Counted from the first letter of the stretch, positions 10,085 through 22,347 are shown. The stretch: DNA of 64,000 bases from Pegoplata infirma (GCA_963921195.1 OY992536.1:289993530-290057529); one strand, 5' to 3'. Notes: generated by a model from the letters alone, not told the origin. Numbers and translations are program-made.

Positions 10085-12594
10085 TATACCCTCCACTCTA
10101 GTGATAGAGGGTATATATAAGTTTGTCATTCCGTTTGTAACACCTCGAAATATTGGTCTAGGACCCCATAAAGTATATATGGGGCATTCCATGTGAAATC
10201 GGACACTTTGAAAATTTTTTTTTTTGATTTTCCCAATTTGTTTACAGTTTTTTGTACCCTTCGAAAACTCCTTCGTGGTAAATTTTCAGATTTTTTTGAT
10301 GACCCGTTCAAAAGATATCGAATTTTTAAATATTGGTAGTTTTTTCCTTTACTCAAACTTCTTTTACTCATAACTTCTTTAATAATGGTCAAAATTTAAT
10401 TTTTTTTTCAAAATTTTTGTTTTTTTGCGTACTTTTTTAAAAAAAAAATCCTAAAAAATTCTTAAAAGCGCTCTAGTATGCGATTTTTAAATTTTTAAAC
10501 TTAAATCTCATTTTTGAAAATGTTTGTACTCTTCGATTTTTATGAAATTTTTTTTGTGTAAAACTTCTATCGATTCTACAAATTATTTTTCCCAGGAGGA
10601 TCGCGGGATAACGATTATTACTATTTTTTTAAATTTTTTGAAAAAAATTTATTGTAATTTTCCAATCTTATAATCATTTCTACTGCTCCAATGGTGCGTC
10701 ATAGAGGGGTCATTTATCACATTGACCCCCATTAATTTTTACTTCATAACATTTCTTTGGAACAAACTAATACCCTGCCTCCAATTTCTAAGGGGGCTCC
10801 CACACAAAACGACATTTTTTAAAATTTGCTCCAACCGCTCTAACTGCCCTAATAGTGCCCTTAGAGCAACAAAATGTATGACCGACCCACAATATTTTTT
10901 TAGTCCAAACATTTTCTCTGAACACACCTAACCTCTAGCTCTAATTGTTAAGGCGGTCCCCAAACAATTTTTTTTTTTATTTTTTGTAAATTTATTTTAT
11001 TTTATCAGCTTCTACCGGTCCAATGGTGCGTCCGAGAGGGGTCATTAGTGATACCGACCCCCATTTATTTTAACCATCCAACATTTTTGTAAAACATACC
11101 ACAGCCCTATCTCCACTCGCTAAGTAGGCTTCCATTCAAAATTAAATTTTTATAAAATTAGCTCCAACTGTTATTTGTATAGGAGCCTACTTAGGGAGTG
11201 GAGATAGGGCATAAGTATGTTTTACAAAAATATTGGAGGGTAAAAATGAAAGGGGTCGGTCTCACTAATGACCCCTCTCGGACGCACCCTTGGACCGGTA
11301 GAAGCTGATTAAATAAAACAAATTTACAAAAAATAAAAAGAAATGTATGGGGACCGCCTTAACATTTAGAGATAGGGGATTGGAAAATTACAATACATTT
11401 TTTTCAAAAAATTTTGAAAAATAGTAATAATCGTTATCCCACGATCCTCCTGGGCAAAAAATTTGTAGAAGTTTTACACAAAACAATTTCAAAAAAATCG
11501 AAGAGTACAAACATTTTCAAAAATGAGATTTAAATTTAAAAACTTAAAAATCGCATAATAGAGCGCTTTTAAGAATTTTTTGGGATTTTTTTTTAAAAGT
11601 ACGCAAAAAAACAAAAATTTTGAAAAAAAAATTGAAATTTGGACCATTATTGAAGAAGTTATGAGTAAAAGAATTTTGAGTAAAGGAACAAACTACCAAT
11701 TTTTAAAATTCGATATCTTTTGAACGGGTCATTAAAAAAATCTGAAAATTTACCACGAAGGAGTTTTCGAAGGGTACAAAAAACTGTAAACAAATTGGAA
11801 AAATCTAAAAAAAAATTTTCAAAGTGTTCGATTTCACATGGAATGCCCCATATATATTCATGATCCTCGATCGATTTTAAGACGATCTAGCGATGTCCAT
11901 CCGTCCGTCCGTCTGTTGAAACCACGCTAACTTTTGAAAGACTTATCGGAAGCTCCTGAAGTTAAGCATATATGTTGGGCATTTACCTGGTGTGGTTGGT
12001 ATTGCAATCCAGCGAAATCGGTCCAGTGGTTCAAAAGTTATAAGCAGATGAGTGAATTTCGGCAAGGGTTTTTCTGGAATTTATGAGATAAAACACACTG
12101 TAACTTTCGAACGGCAATTCTGAGGGTGCTGAAGTGGGGCATATATATTTGCCGTTTCTCTGGTCCGGTTCATTTTAAATTTCAGCGAAATCGGTTTAGT
12201 GGTTCAAAACTTATTAGCAAACCCGAAAATTTCAGATTAGTTTCACCTTAAATTCACGTGTTGAAAACCCGTTAAAAATGTTTTAAAAACATTTGTAAGT
12301 CACAAAAATATTTTACAAGGTATTTTTGTCACTCAAAAATATTTTACACTAAAACAAAAAAAAAAACACTCAAAAAAAATTTTACACTCAAAAAAAAATT
12401 TACGCTCAAGAAAAAGTTAGTAATTTTTTTTTTTTTTTTTAAATTACAAAAAAAATTTTTTTTTTACACAAAATAAAATATTTCTAATCAAAAATTTTAT
12501 TTTTGCACGTTAGAAAATTAACTATCACTTAAAAAGGGCATTGTGGAGGGTATTCATAGATTCGCCCAAGTCGAATTTTACTTTCTACTTGTTT
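10085..12594 (+). mobile_element. DIN-A copy 2, both ends present, interrupted by FB1
   Basis: The 5' end TATACCCTCCACTCTAGTG forms a short hairpin with GATAGAGGGTATATA. GACCCCATAAAGTATATAT is then broken by FB1 and resumes at ATATATATTCATGATC. GCGATGTCCATCCGTCCGTC, GGTATTGCAATCCAGCGAAA and the 3' end GGAGGGTATTCATAGATTCG..TTCTACTTGTTT follow. Removing FB1 restores the order seen in the copy at 40,108-41,993. Confidence 0.9.
10181..11849. mobile_element. FB1 foldback inserted in the TATATA stretch of DIN-A
   Basis: Termini are GGGGCATTCCATGTGAAATC and its inverse GATTTCACATGGAATGCCCC. The flanks ATATAT/ATATAT fit a 6-bp target duplication within AAGTATATATATTC. The arms pair for ~800 bp, but the right arm lacks ~280 bp present in the left arm (~10,680-10,960). 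The centre near 11,165 carries short modules such as CTAAGGGGGCTCCCACACAA and GAGAGGGGTCATTAGTGATA. Small opposed frames at 10,722-10,931 are arm sequence. Confidence 0.9.
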
Positions 12595-12786
12595 AAATTT
12601 TAATTAAATTTTTTTAACTTATAGTATTACGTTTTTAATTTACTAAATATCCATTTATTTTTAATTAACGACATACAAATATTTTTTATTTTTATGCGCA
12701 TTTTAGTGATTGGTCCGGACTTAATTAACTTTTTAATTAAATCTGCAAATTTTTTTAATTAAATCTATTTTTTATTTTTTTCTGTG

Positions 12787-13674
12787 CAGAGAAGCTTCAA
12801 AGTAGACAGGAAAAAGAGGATGATACAATCAATAGCTTTATATAACCCCTCACAAAAAATCATTTATGATATCTTAGCTAAAATCGTCCTTTTTATCATT
12901 ATCTTTATTGTTATTTTTAATTCCACGCCCACAAAAGGAGGCAGGCGGTTGTTTTAGTTCTCACAAATGGGAGTGTTCTTTGTAAATGGTCCAAAAAAAT
13001 TGTCCCAGACCACAAAACATATTCGTAAAAAACTTTAACAGTCTAGCTCTTTTGGTTTGACTAACATCATGACTTCCGCCGACAAAACGACAAATCGCTA
13101 GATTGGTAAAGCAAAATTTATCCATTATAGGCTACTAGACCAATGTTTCGATGCGTTACACACATAAAAATAAATTTATTAAACTGTGGTTGTAGTGCTA
13201 AAAAAATTTGTAAATTTTTGTTTATAGGTTTATGATAATAATCACATTATTTTTTGTTGTTAATTATTAAGTTTTAAGCAATTAATTTTCATTTGACTCA
13301 GTCATTTGTCTTTGGCAAATGATATTTAGTTTTATGAGTGTGTATATGAATGTTAAATGTATCCCTCGATTAACACAGAAAACACTGTGCTACAGGATTT
13401 TGTATCTTGAAAGGAACCAACACAAAAATTAGAGTATACCATTGTTAGACTAAAACCCCCGAAGGATTTTAAAAATTTAGCTCAAGTTCTGTTTTATCCA
13501 CTGAAGCTTCTAGTTTTTTCGAAGGCATTTGGAATAAGAGTAAAAACACCTCAATTTAACCGACTAACCGACAAACAGTGCGTTAATATATCGGAAAGAA
13601 AAATAACTTTAAGTCCAAGATTTTGGCACTATAACTTTTTTTGGCCAAGTCATATTCCAAAATAAAATTGTTAA
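12787..13674. other. Spacer with a solo FB3-like terminus
   Basis: Unique AT-rich sequence. AAAACACCTCAATTTAACCG at ~13,543 matches the FB3 terminus (AAAACACCTCAATTCAACCG at 20,599), but no matching second arm was found here. No gene recognised. Confidence 0.45.
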
Positions 13675-14640
13675 CATTTAAAAAAAAAATTAAGTAATTT
13701 TTTAATTGGCGCAATTAAAAATTTAGTCAAAGATTGAAAAAAAAAATCTATATATATAAAAGAGTAATGTGACTGACTGACTGACTGACTTATTGACTGA
13801 TTCATCATCGCCCAGCCCAAACCGCTGAAGCTAGAGACTTGAAATTTGAACTGTAGGTCACCTCCCGGAATATAGATCCACTAAGGCTGGATTTTTGCCA
13901 GTGTTGGTTCTAAGGGGGTAAAAAGGGTTAAAAACTGTACTTTTGGTACTTTTTATATCTCCTAAAATAATGGTCATAGAGACCTGAAATTTGGACTGTA
14001 TGTTCACCTCCCGGAACATAGATACACTAAGGCCGGATTTTTTCCAGTGTTGATTCTAAGGGGGTAAAAAGGGTAAAAACTGTACTTTTGGTACTTTTTA
14101 TATCTCCTGAAATAATGGTCATAGAGACTTGAAACTTGGTTTGTATGTTCACATCCTGGAATATAGATCCAGTAAGACCGGATTTTTGCCAATGCTGATT
14201 CTTAGGGGTAAAAAGGGTAAAAAAATTTGCTTTTGGTACCTCTTATATTTCCTTAAAAATGGTCACAAAAACTTCAAATTCGAACATTATGTTCACCTCC
14301 CGGAATATAGATCCACTAGGGCTTGATTTTTTCCAATGATGATTCTAAGGGGGTAAAAAGGGTAAAAACTGGACTTTTAGTACCATTTATATATCCTTAA
14401 ATGATAGTACTAGGAACTTGAAATTTGCAATGTAGGTTCACCGCCCAGAAAAAAGATTCACTAAGTCTGGGTTTTTCCAATGTTGATTCTACGGGGGTAA
14501 AAGGGGTAAAAAAGTGTACTTTTGGAACTTTTTTTTATATACTGAAATAATGGTCTTTCAAACTTCAAATTTGAAATTTAGGATCCTTTAGTAAAATAAA
14601 ACATTCTGGAACAAGTACTTTCTGAAAATTCTGTACCGTT

Positions 14641-14848
14641 TATAAAAAGTACCTTTTATAAAAAGTACATTTTATAAAAAGTACCTTTTATAAAAAGTAC
14701 ATTTTATAAAAAGTACCTTTTATAAAAAGTACCTTTTATAAAAAGTACATTTTATAAAAAGTACCTTTTATAAAAAGTACCTTTTATAAAAAGTACCTTT
14801 TATAAAAAGTTCCTTTTACAAAAAGTACCTTTTAAAAAAAGTACCTTT
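14641..14848. repeat. 16-bp minisatellite in the Helitron
   Basis: About 13 units of TATAAAAAGTACCTTT, with a few ATT variants. The inverted Helitron copy carries a longer, more diverged array of the same unit from 34,815 to the N gap. Confidence 0.95.
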
Positions 14849-15839
14849 TTACACTTTTTGGTACTTTTTTATTTCCTGCAATTTTATTTATAGAAACTTT
14901 TTATATTTTCTAGAATCTTAAAAATTGTAATGAAGGAGAATTCGGTAAAAAAAAAACATTCTGGGAAAAATACGTTTTTAAAATTCCGCTTCTTAGTGGG
15001 ATTAAATAGCTAATAAAGTGTATTTTCGGTACCTTTGATATTTTTTGACGTAATAATTCTAGAAACTTAAAATTAGGAATGAAAAATCCTTTTTGTACTT
15101 TTAATATTTGCTAAAACAATGATACTAGAAAATTGAAATTTGAAAAAGAAGATCGATCCTTCGGTGAAGAAAAATCTTTCTAAAAGAGGTTCTTTTTGGA
15201 AATTCCGTTTCTAACGGGGGTAAGAAAGTGTACTTTTGGTGCTTTTTTCTTTGTTCCTATAATAATGAAAAAGTGTAAATTTTGGTTATTCTTATATTTC
15301 TTGAAATAATGGCTCAGAAACTTGGCATTTTAAATAAAGGATCACCTAGCACAAAAAAGTTTTTGAAAAATTTAATTTTAAGGGGAAAAGGGGGCAAATG
15401 GTTATTTTTACCTATCTAACTATTAAACTAAAAGCCCCAAAAATAACACACAAGAGAAGGACATATTTTAAAATTTCAAATTTTAGAACGGGGAACGAAA
15501 TGGAATAGAGCAGGGAGCAATATGGAATGATACTTTTTACTCAAATTTTTCGTATTTAACTTTTTTACTCCAAATTTTTTCTCTCTATATGTTTTTTCAC
15601 TCAAACTTCTTTTTATTCCAATTTCTTTATTCACTGAAATATTTATTCACTCAAAATCCAAAATCCCGAAATAAGGGCTCAAAAATTATTTAAATTTTAT
15701 TGTTTAAATTATTCATTGAAATATTATTTTATGAAAGACTTAAATTTGTACAAGTAAATAAAACAAAGACTACGTAGGGGATTTTTCTTGAAATCGGTAG
15801 AGTAATTCTGATCCTTCTACTATCCGGTATTCAATGCAA

Positions 15840-15857
15840 CCGGTAACGAAGTACCGG
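15840..15857 (+). other. Helitron 3' hairpin
   Basis: CCGGTA and TACCGG form a perfect 6-bp stem with a 6-base loop (ACGAAG), placed 13 bases before the terminal CTAG. This is the usual replication-termination structure of Helitrons. Confidence 0.85.
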
Positions 15858-16050
15858 GATGGTAAGCTAGTATTAGATAATTTAATACAAATTTAATAAT
15901 TTCTTTTTATTTTTTATTCTCTTGGTGTTTTGAATTCTGATTTAGTTTATAGTTTTTTTTATATGTAGTATATGAAAGTTTAAACTCATTTTCATGAAAT
16001 TTTCCTACGTCTTTAAAACATTAAGTTTGAAAAAAATTTTTTTTTTAATG

Positions 16051-16544
16051 ATACTTTTTTTAACTCTTTACATGATAAAATTGCCAATCGAGTGCTAGGT
16101 ACAATGATATTTTCTACACATCCCAAAACATCTTTGAAGAGCTTTTCCTATGTTTTCTTTTTTGTTGCCTATTTTACTGTCATGACAAGTGGTTTTTAAA
16201 CTAATTAAAATTTATGTATTTTATGTACAAAAAAAGTACCTACATATAATTGGAAGAGCACACAAAAAACTAGAAAATTTTCTATAAAAGATGTGGTTTG
16301 AAAATTAATTACTAAAAGATGTAATAAATTATTTAATGGAATATTTTACACTTTTGTAAAAACATTTTACAATTTACTTACATAACAAAAACATGTACCA
16401 ATATAGTAGTGCCTCAAGTTTTATTTAACAAGCATCAAATCATCATACGAAACACCATTTAGAGTAGGGTTAAATTGGTTAATATGTATTAAATTAATTA
16501 AGAAAATATTAGTTTATAGTTAAAATAGATGCATGAATTTTTCA
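16051..16544. other. AT-rich spacer
   Basis: Unique sequence with no recognised element. Confidence 0.4.
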
Positions 16545-16839
16545 GAATCTGAGAGTTTTTTTGTATGAAAATTGTTTCAGAATTTGAGATTTTTTTTTTG
16601 GGAAATATGTCTTAAGAATTTCTAAGAAGATTTTTCTTAAGCAAAAATGTCTTAAAATTTGAGAATTTTTCAAAACCAAAAATGTAACACAATTTAAATT
16701 TTTTTCTATAACAAAAATGTCTCAGAATCTGAGAATTTTTCTGCAGCAAAAATGTCTCAGAATCGGTGAATTTTTCTATAACAAAAATGTCTTAAAATCT
16801 GAGAATTTTTTTATCGCAAAAATGTCTCAGAATTTTTTT
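16545..16839 (-). repeat. S35 satellite, left part, split by element C
   Basis: Diverged units of AATGTCTCAGAATCTGAGAA plus a T-rich/ATAAC linker, ~34-40 bp each. The array resumes at 19,295-19,405 beyond the inserted C element. Confidence 0.8.
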
Positions 16840-17190
16840 AACATGATAATGTTTTTAGGTTGGTGTCTAATTTTAAAAAAAGTTGCAGGACGCCACCTCA
16901 GTTTGACTATATAAGCTAACAATTAACGAAAAAGAAAAGAAGAATTACTATTTTAATTTTCTTAAAACCAAAAATTTTAATAACTTGGGTTTGTAACTTT
17001 GATAATAATTCACCTCGTGGTAAATAAAACCGTTTTTCACCAGCTGGTGAATAAAAAGTAACATAATTATTTTTCAGCAAAAAAAATTTTTTTTCATCAA
17101 ATTTTTTTTTTCATCAAATTTTTTTTTTTTCATAAAATTTTTTTTTTTATAATTTTTTTTTCCATTAAATTTTTTTTACATTAAATTTTT

Positions 17191-17738
17191 TATACCCTCC
17201 ATCTAAAGTATGGGGGTATACTCACTTTGTCATTCCGTGTGTAACGCATCGAAATATCGGTCGGAGTCCCCATAAAGTATATATATTATTGATCATTGGT
17301 CGATTCTAAGACATTCTAGCGATGTCCGTCCGTCCGTTCGTCTGTCCGTCTGTAGTTAACACGATGCAGTCCAAAATAAAAGAGCTAGACTCCTCAAGTT
17401 TGGCACAAATATATCTTATATTCCTAGGCAGGTTAAGTTCCGAAATTGGCAAAATCGGATAAGGGGGAATAAAGTTCCCCCTTGAGAACTAAACCAACCT
17501 CTAAAAAAATACACTTTTTATATGTTTTTGGTATTTTTGTGAAATAAATAAAAAAATTGGTATATTTATCACTATAGGAAGGTGCTCTCAACGTCCCCCA
17601 CTGACCCTATCAACACCCACCCCCCCTGCCCCCCAAAAAAATGGAACGCCCCTGAAAAATTTTTGTTTTTAATTTTTTTTTACATTTTGGAGGGTATAAA
17701 AGATTCGGCACAGTCGAATTTAACACTCTCACTTGTTT
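17191..17738 (+). mobile_element. DIN-B copy 1, complete
   Basis: 5' TATACCCTCCATCTAAAGTA with GGGGGTATA pairing, TTTGTCATTCCGTGTGTAAC, CCCATAAAGTATATATATTA, the GTCC/GTCT block, then AAAGTTCCCCCTTGAGAACT, a C-rich tract, and 3' GGAGGGTATAAAAGATTCGG..CACTCTCACTTGTTTT. Confidence 0.93.
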
Positions 17739-17937
17739 TTTCATAAATTCTTTTTTTTCATAAAATTTTTACATAAAGTTTTTTTTTTCATCAAACTTTT
17801 TTTTTCATCAATTTTTTTTTCATAATTTTTTTTTTTTATCAAACTTTTTTTTTAATCTTTTTTTTAAATTTTTTTTTCATCAATTTTTTTTTCATAAAAT
17901 TTTTTCTTTTATAATTTTTTTTTCATAAAATTTTTTT

Positions 17938-18674
17938 TATACCCTCCAACTACAGTATGAGGGTATACTCACTTTGTCATTCCGTGTGTAACGCATCAAA
18001 ATATCGGTCTAGGACCCCATAAAGTATGTATATTTATGATCAGTGATCGATTCTAAGACATTATAGCGATGTCCGTCCGTCCGTCCGTCCGTCTGTCCGT
18101 CCGTCTGTCCGTCTGTCCGTCTGTCCGTCTGTCCGTCTGTAGTTAACACGATGCAGTCCAAAATAAAAGAGCTAGACTCCCGACATTTGGCACGAATATG
18201 ACTTATGTTCCTAGGCAGGTTAAGTTCGTAAAGGAGCAAAATCGGACCAGGGGGAAAAAAGTTTCCCCTTGAAGAACTAAACCAACCTCTGAAAAATACC
18301 ATATTTTTACATGATTTTCTTTGTTTTTGTTTAACAAATACAACATTTTTATGCTACAAGAAGTTCAAAGTCCTGAATTTGGACCCACATAATTAGAAAA
18401 TGCCGTTTTTTCGGTCCGCCCCCCTTTTATGGGCGTGGAAAAAATTTTTTTTTTAAATAATGATAAACTTGTATTTCTTTAGAGCAAAAAGTATAAGAAT
18501 GAATTCTTCAACACATATTCGAGAAGAAATGCCCCCCCCCCCCAATTACCACTACCGACCCCCCCTCCAAAAAAAAAATAAAACGCCCCTGCAATTTTTT
18601 TTTTTTTATTTATTTGCATGTTGGAGGGTATAACAGATTCGGCACGGCCGAATTTAACACTCTCACTTGTTTTT
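17938..18674 (+). mobile_element. DIN-B copy 2, complete, longer
   Basis: Same ends and order as the copy 200 bases upstream, with an extended GTCC/GTCT run (18,071-18,139), a middle segment absent from copy 1 (AAGTTCAAAGTCCTGAATTT) and a C12 run at 18,532-18,543. The minus-strand frame at 18,009-18,302 is the microsatellite read as protein. Confidence 0.93.
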
Positions 18675-19294
18675 CATCTAACTTTTTTTTTCATCGTTTT
18701 TTTGATCAATTTTTTTTCATCAATTTTTTTTTCATAAAATTTTTTTTCATCTAATTTTATTCATTAATTTTTTTTTCATAAAATTTTTTTTTTCATCAAA
18801 ATTTTTTTTTTCATAAATTTTTTTTATCATCAATTTTTTTCATTAAATTTTTTTATAAAATTTTTTATTATCAATTTTTTTTCTCACCAAAAAAATTTTT
18901 TTTCCATCAATTTTTTTTACATCAAAAAATTTTTCTTCTCATTCAAAAAATTCATCCAAAACTTTTTTTCATCAAAATTTTTTTTCTCCAAAAATTTTGG
19001 GTTCATTAAATTTTTTTTTAACATAATTTTGTTTTTCGTAAAAAAAAACAATTTTTTTTACCAAAACTACTTTTTCACCAAGTCTAAGCTTTTCGCATAA
19101 AAATTTTCCATTTGTTTATCAAATGTACATAAAACAAGTGAGAGTGTTATATTCTTTGGTGCCGAATCTTTTATCCAAAGTAATATAACATTATTTTTTC
19201 TAAAAAAAACTTTGCTTTGGCAAGTACACCCAAATCTTCCGCAAAACATTATCATGATTTAATGTTTTGGGCAAAAGTACAAAATTCGCAGGCA

Positions 19295-19405
19295 TTTTTA
19301 TAACAAGAATGTGTCAGAATTTTAGAATTTTTTTATATGAAAAATATTTCAGAATGTGAGAATTTTTTGTAGAAAAAATGTCTCAAAACCTAAGAATTTG
19401 GTTTT
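19295..19405 (-). repeat. S35 satellite, right part
   Basis: Units such as ATGTGTCAGAATTTTAGAAT and AATGTCTCAAAACCTAAGAA, continuing the array interrupted by element C. Confidence 0.7.
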
Positions 19406-19406
19406 T

Positions 19407-19860
19407 GACTGACTGCCTAAATGAGCCAGAGACTTAAAATTTTGGAATATTGATTAACCTCCCGAAAAATATATCCCAAATTGTAGTTTAATGAAAATTC
19501 CGATTCTAAAGGGGTAAAAACAGTACTTTGGTACTTTTTATTTTTCAAAAAAGTACTTATTTTTATTTCCTCCAGCAGTAAAAACATTTCGAAAAAAGTA
19601 CTTAATTCGGCTGTTGGTTGACTTATGTGAAAGGAATTAGAAAACAGGATACAAAACAAACACATTTTTTTCTAAACAAAAATTTTTTTGCGGTTTTTTT
19701 TTTGGAAATTCGTTTTTGCAGAAAAAAACATAAAAATTAATTTGTAAAAAAAATTTCGAGGGGAAATGTGTCCGCCAAAGAACAAAGAACTTAAGTAAAG
19801 GATCCTTTTGTTATCCGTTATTTAATATTATCGATAACGAAGTACCAACGGATATGCTAG
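19407..19860 (+). mobile_element. Second Helitron, shorter and diverged
   Basis: It starts near GACTGACTGCCTAAATGAGC and shares ACCTCCCGAAAAATATATCC and GGGGTAAAAACAGTACTTTG with the larger Helitron. It ends GAAGTACCAACGGATATGCTAG before T. The 3' stem is CCGTT..AACGG, longer-looped than in the main copy. The 5' TC end is not clear. Confidence 0.75.
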
Positions 19861-20593
19861 TCTCTTAAATTATATATTTTTTTCCTAGAAAAATAGACAT
19901 GTTTTAGAATTAAAAATAATTTAATGTAAATCTTTAACAAAAATATTAAGAAACATTAGTAAATTATTATGAAATTTAAAGTTATATCTTGCAAATATTA
20001 CATTTATGTATGCACACAGAAAACATTTGTTGATTACTCCCCAAGGGGTTTACTCTTCATATGAGTTTATTTTACGACAAAACAATCTTTACTCAAATTA
20101 ATTTCATAAGGGGTATGACTTTTTATATATGTTTGCAAAGCAAAAATAACAATAAAAATCAGTTTGGGTAAAAAATAGAATTTAATAAGAAAATTGCACA
20201 CTTTTGTATTTAACATTCCATGTCTTTAATTTTTAACAAAGTTATTCCCCTAATGTATTCTCTTTATAAAAAATAAGAAAATGTTTTCTTATATTTGTTT
20301 AAAATTTATTATGAACTTTTTTTTGTAACCTTTTATGAAATTATTTGTTTTTGCTAAGCAGTATTTGTACAAATATTTTCTTACAAGTACATGTTTTTGT
20401 ATAAAATGTTTTCCTACGAGTACAATATGTTTGATTTTTAAGACAGAAAATTAAAGACAATCCAATAAACTTTTGAAATAATTCATCTCTTGATGAATCA
20501 TTTTATTTATTTTTTAATTTTATATAAATTCAAAATCAATATTTGCACATATTGTTAAATTTTAAAAGACATGATTGCCATTAAATATCAATA
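19861..20593. other. AT-rich spacer; runs into duplicated block 1
   Basis: Contains CACACAGAAAACATTTG (20,015), a possible J-type terminus without a partner. The last bases (AAATATCAATA) correspond to 35,429-35,439 in block 2. Confidence 0.4.
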
Positions 20594-21935
20594 GAGTTAA
20601 AACACCTCAATTCAACCGAAAAAAGTAGCATTTTTGACCTTACCCCTTTCGAATTTGATGAAACTTGGAATATAGTCGGGCCCTTACAAAAAAATCATAG
20701 AGCCAAAATTTTGGACTTCTGGTAGTTTTTCTTCCCGAGATATGGGGTCTTGAAAATTGGCAAAATCGTAAAAATTTGACAAAAGTGTTTTGAGATAAAT
20801 AAATATAACTCAAAAAGTAATAACAATACAGGTATCAGTCAGGTTGCAGATAATAGATAATAAGACAGCCTTTAAAACGGCATTCCCCAAGATTTTTTTT
20901 GAAAAAGGTCAAAGGTCATTGGTTTTAACCTTAATTTTTGGAGAGCTATATCTCAAAAAACGATATTTTTAAAATTTTGGAAAAAATATATGTTGTTAAG
21001 AATCACCTATACTACTTGAGTTTAAATTTTCAGAATGTAGACTTCATTGGAACTTTTTATATTAATAGAAACATTGTGACAGAAAGGAAAAGCGGTGTAA
21101 TTTCCCTTAGAAAAAAAAAAATATTTTTTTTGTCTTTGAAATTCTGATACCAAAATTCATTTTTCTGAATGTTTTTGACGTTCTGAGTTCAAATATGACC
21201 TTTGAACTGGTCTATCGCTATTACTTTTCAAGATATCAGCACATAAATGTGTAAAAATTGCTCAAATGCTATTGCTGTGTTTTTTTGAACATTTAGGTGC
21301 ATATATCTTGAAAAGTAATAACGATAGACCAGTTCACAGGTCATATTTGGACTCAGCACGTCAAAAACATTCAGAAAAATGAGTTTTCGTACCAGAATTT
21401 CAAAGAAAAAAAAAAATATTTTTTTTTCTAAGGGAAATAACACCGCTTTTTCTTTCCTGTCACAATGTTTTTATTAGTATAAAAAGTTCCAATGAAGACT
21501 CCATCCTGAAAATTTAAACTTAAGTAGTATAGGTGATTCTTAACAACATATATTTTTTCCAAAATTTTAAAAATATCGTTTTTTGAGATATAGCTCTCCA
21601 AAAATGAAGGTTAAAATCAATGACCTTTGACCTTTTTCAAAAAAAATCTTGGGGAATGCCATTTTAAAGGCTGTCTCAGTACCTATTATTTGCAACCTGA
21701 CTGAGACCTGTAGTGTTTTTACTTTTCGAGTTATCTTTATTTATCTCGGAACACTTTTGTCAAATATATACGATTTTGTTAATTTTCAAGACCTCATATC
21801 TCGAATACTCGAATCACCAGAAGCCTGAAAAATTGGCAAAATCTCTTTTTTGTTAAAGTAAACCCCAGTACTTAATTTCATTAAATTTGGAGGGGGTGCG
21901 GTCAACTCCTCGGTTGAATTGAGGTGTTTTAGCTC
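20594..21935. mobile_element. FB3 foldback, 1.34 kb
   Basis: Ends GAGTTAAAACACCTCAATTC and GAATTGAGGTGTTTTAGCTC. The flanks AATA/AATA (20,590-20,593; 21,936-21,939) fit a 4-bp duplication, and block 2 shows the empty order AAATATCAATACTCATA at 35,430. Arms of ~650 bp pair around a centre near 21,255. No coding; frames at 20,938-21,147 and 21,228-21,443 are mirrored arm sequence. Confidence 0.9.
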
Positions 21936-22304
21936 AATACTCATAAAGAAAATATACAAAATCAATGTAAACAAATAAATATTTTTCTTACTGAAATGAG
22001 AAAGAATAATGAATTACATTAGCAACAAATAAGTTAAATTGAATTTATATGCAAATAGGATGTAAGTATATTCTGCAAAAACTCTGTTAAATGACTTTAA
22101 ATTAATCAAAAAAAAAATGTAATCCTCCCAGAAAATTTCGAAAAAAGCAAGTAAAAAAGCTAAGTTCCGCCCCGACAATTAAGAACTTTCGAAATCCATG
22201 TCGGAATACCAGTATCATAAATAGAATTTTCGGGCCTCGAGCTAGAATAATACTTTAATCGAAAACATAAAAATTATTTAAATTATTTAAAAAGTCAAAG
22301 TAAA

Positions 22305-22347
22305 CGATTTTGGTCCAAAAATACTGATCAGCAGTGGACCAAAATCG
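22305..22347. other. Hairpin CGATTTTGGTCCA, kept in both blocks (copy 1)
   Basis: CGATTTTGGTCCA pairs perfectly with TGGACCAAAATCG over 13 bp, with a 17-base loop containing CTGATCAGCAG. The stem and loop are unchanged at 35,819-35,861. Confidence 0.8.

Larger units (their letters stand above)
9447..12786 (+). mobile_element. J element copy 2, split by DIN-A
   Basis: Left end CACAGAAAATAATATC, right end TTTTTTTCTGTG, flanked by CA on both sides. The interior before and after the insertion is made of TTTTAATTAAAATTTTAATT-type sequence and the phrase GTTATTTGAATTCTCATTT..TTTATAATCATCTTTATAAA, shared with the J copies at ~15,900 and 47,013-47,610. DIN-A at 10,085-12,594 interrupts it. Confidence 0.65.
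13746..15870 (+). mobile_element. Non-autonomous Helitron, complete ends
   Basis: The 5' end is TCTATATATATAAAAGAG and the 3' end GGTAAGCTAG (CTRR form). A hairpin, CCGGTA-ACGAAG-TACCGG, lies 13 bases before the 3' terminus. The insertion is between A (13,745) and T (15,871) without duplication. All of these are hallmarks of classical Helitrons. The interior has (GACT)n near the 5' end, repeated ~150-bp blocks each with GGGGGTAAAAAGGGTAAAAA and TACTTTTGGTACTTTTTATA, and a 16-bp minisatellite. No Rep/helicase coding. An inverted copy is at 33,818-35,226. Confidence 0.92.
13675..16050 (+). mobile_element. J element copy 3, outer ends unclear, split by a Helitron
   Basis: TAATTTTTTAATTGGCGCAA before the Helitron and GATAATTTAATACAAATTTA..CTCTTGGTGTTTTGAATTCT after it line up with continuous sequence at 47,085-47,260. 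The J copy at 47 kb therefore supplies the empty site. Confidence 0.7.
16840..19294 (-). mobile_element. Composite element C, copy 2, inverted, with two DIN-B copies inside
   Basis: Read on the minus strand it starts TGCCTGCGAATTTTGTACTT, has a hairpin-like AAAACATT..AATGTTTT block, a DIN-B-like core reduced to GATTCGGCACC..CACTCTCACTTG, a long GATGAAAAAAA microsatellite, the paired motifs TTCACCAGCTGGTGAA and CCACGAGGTGAA, and the 3' end ACATTATCATGTT. S35 units lie on both sides. Two full DIN-B copies are inserted in its microsatellite. Confidence 0.85.

Noticed and set aside
18009..18302. 97-codon frame with TDGQTDRRTDG
   Set aside because: The GTCC/GTCT microsatellite of DIN-B; similar frames appear at 28,323 and 30,624 for the same reason.
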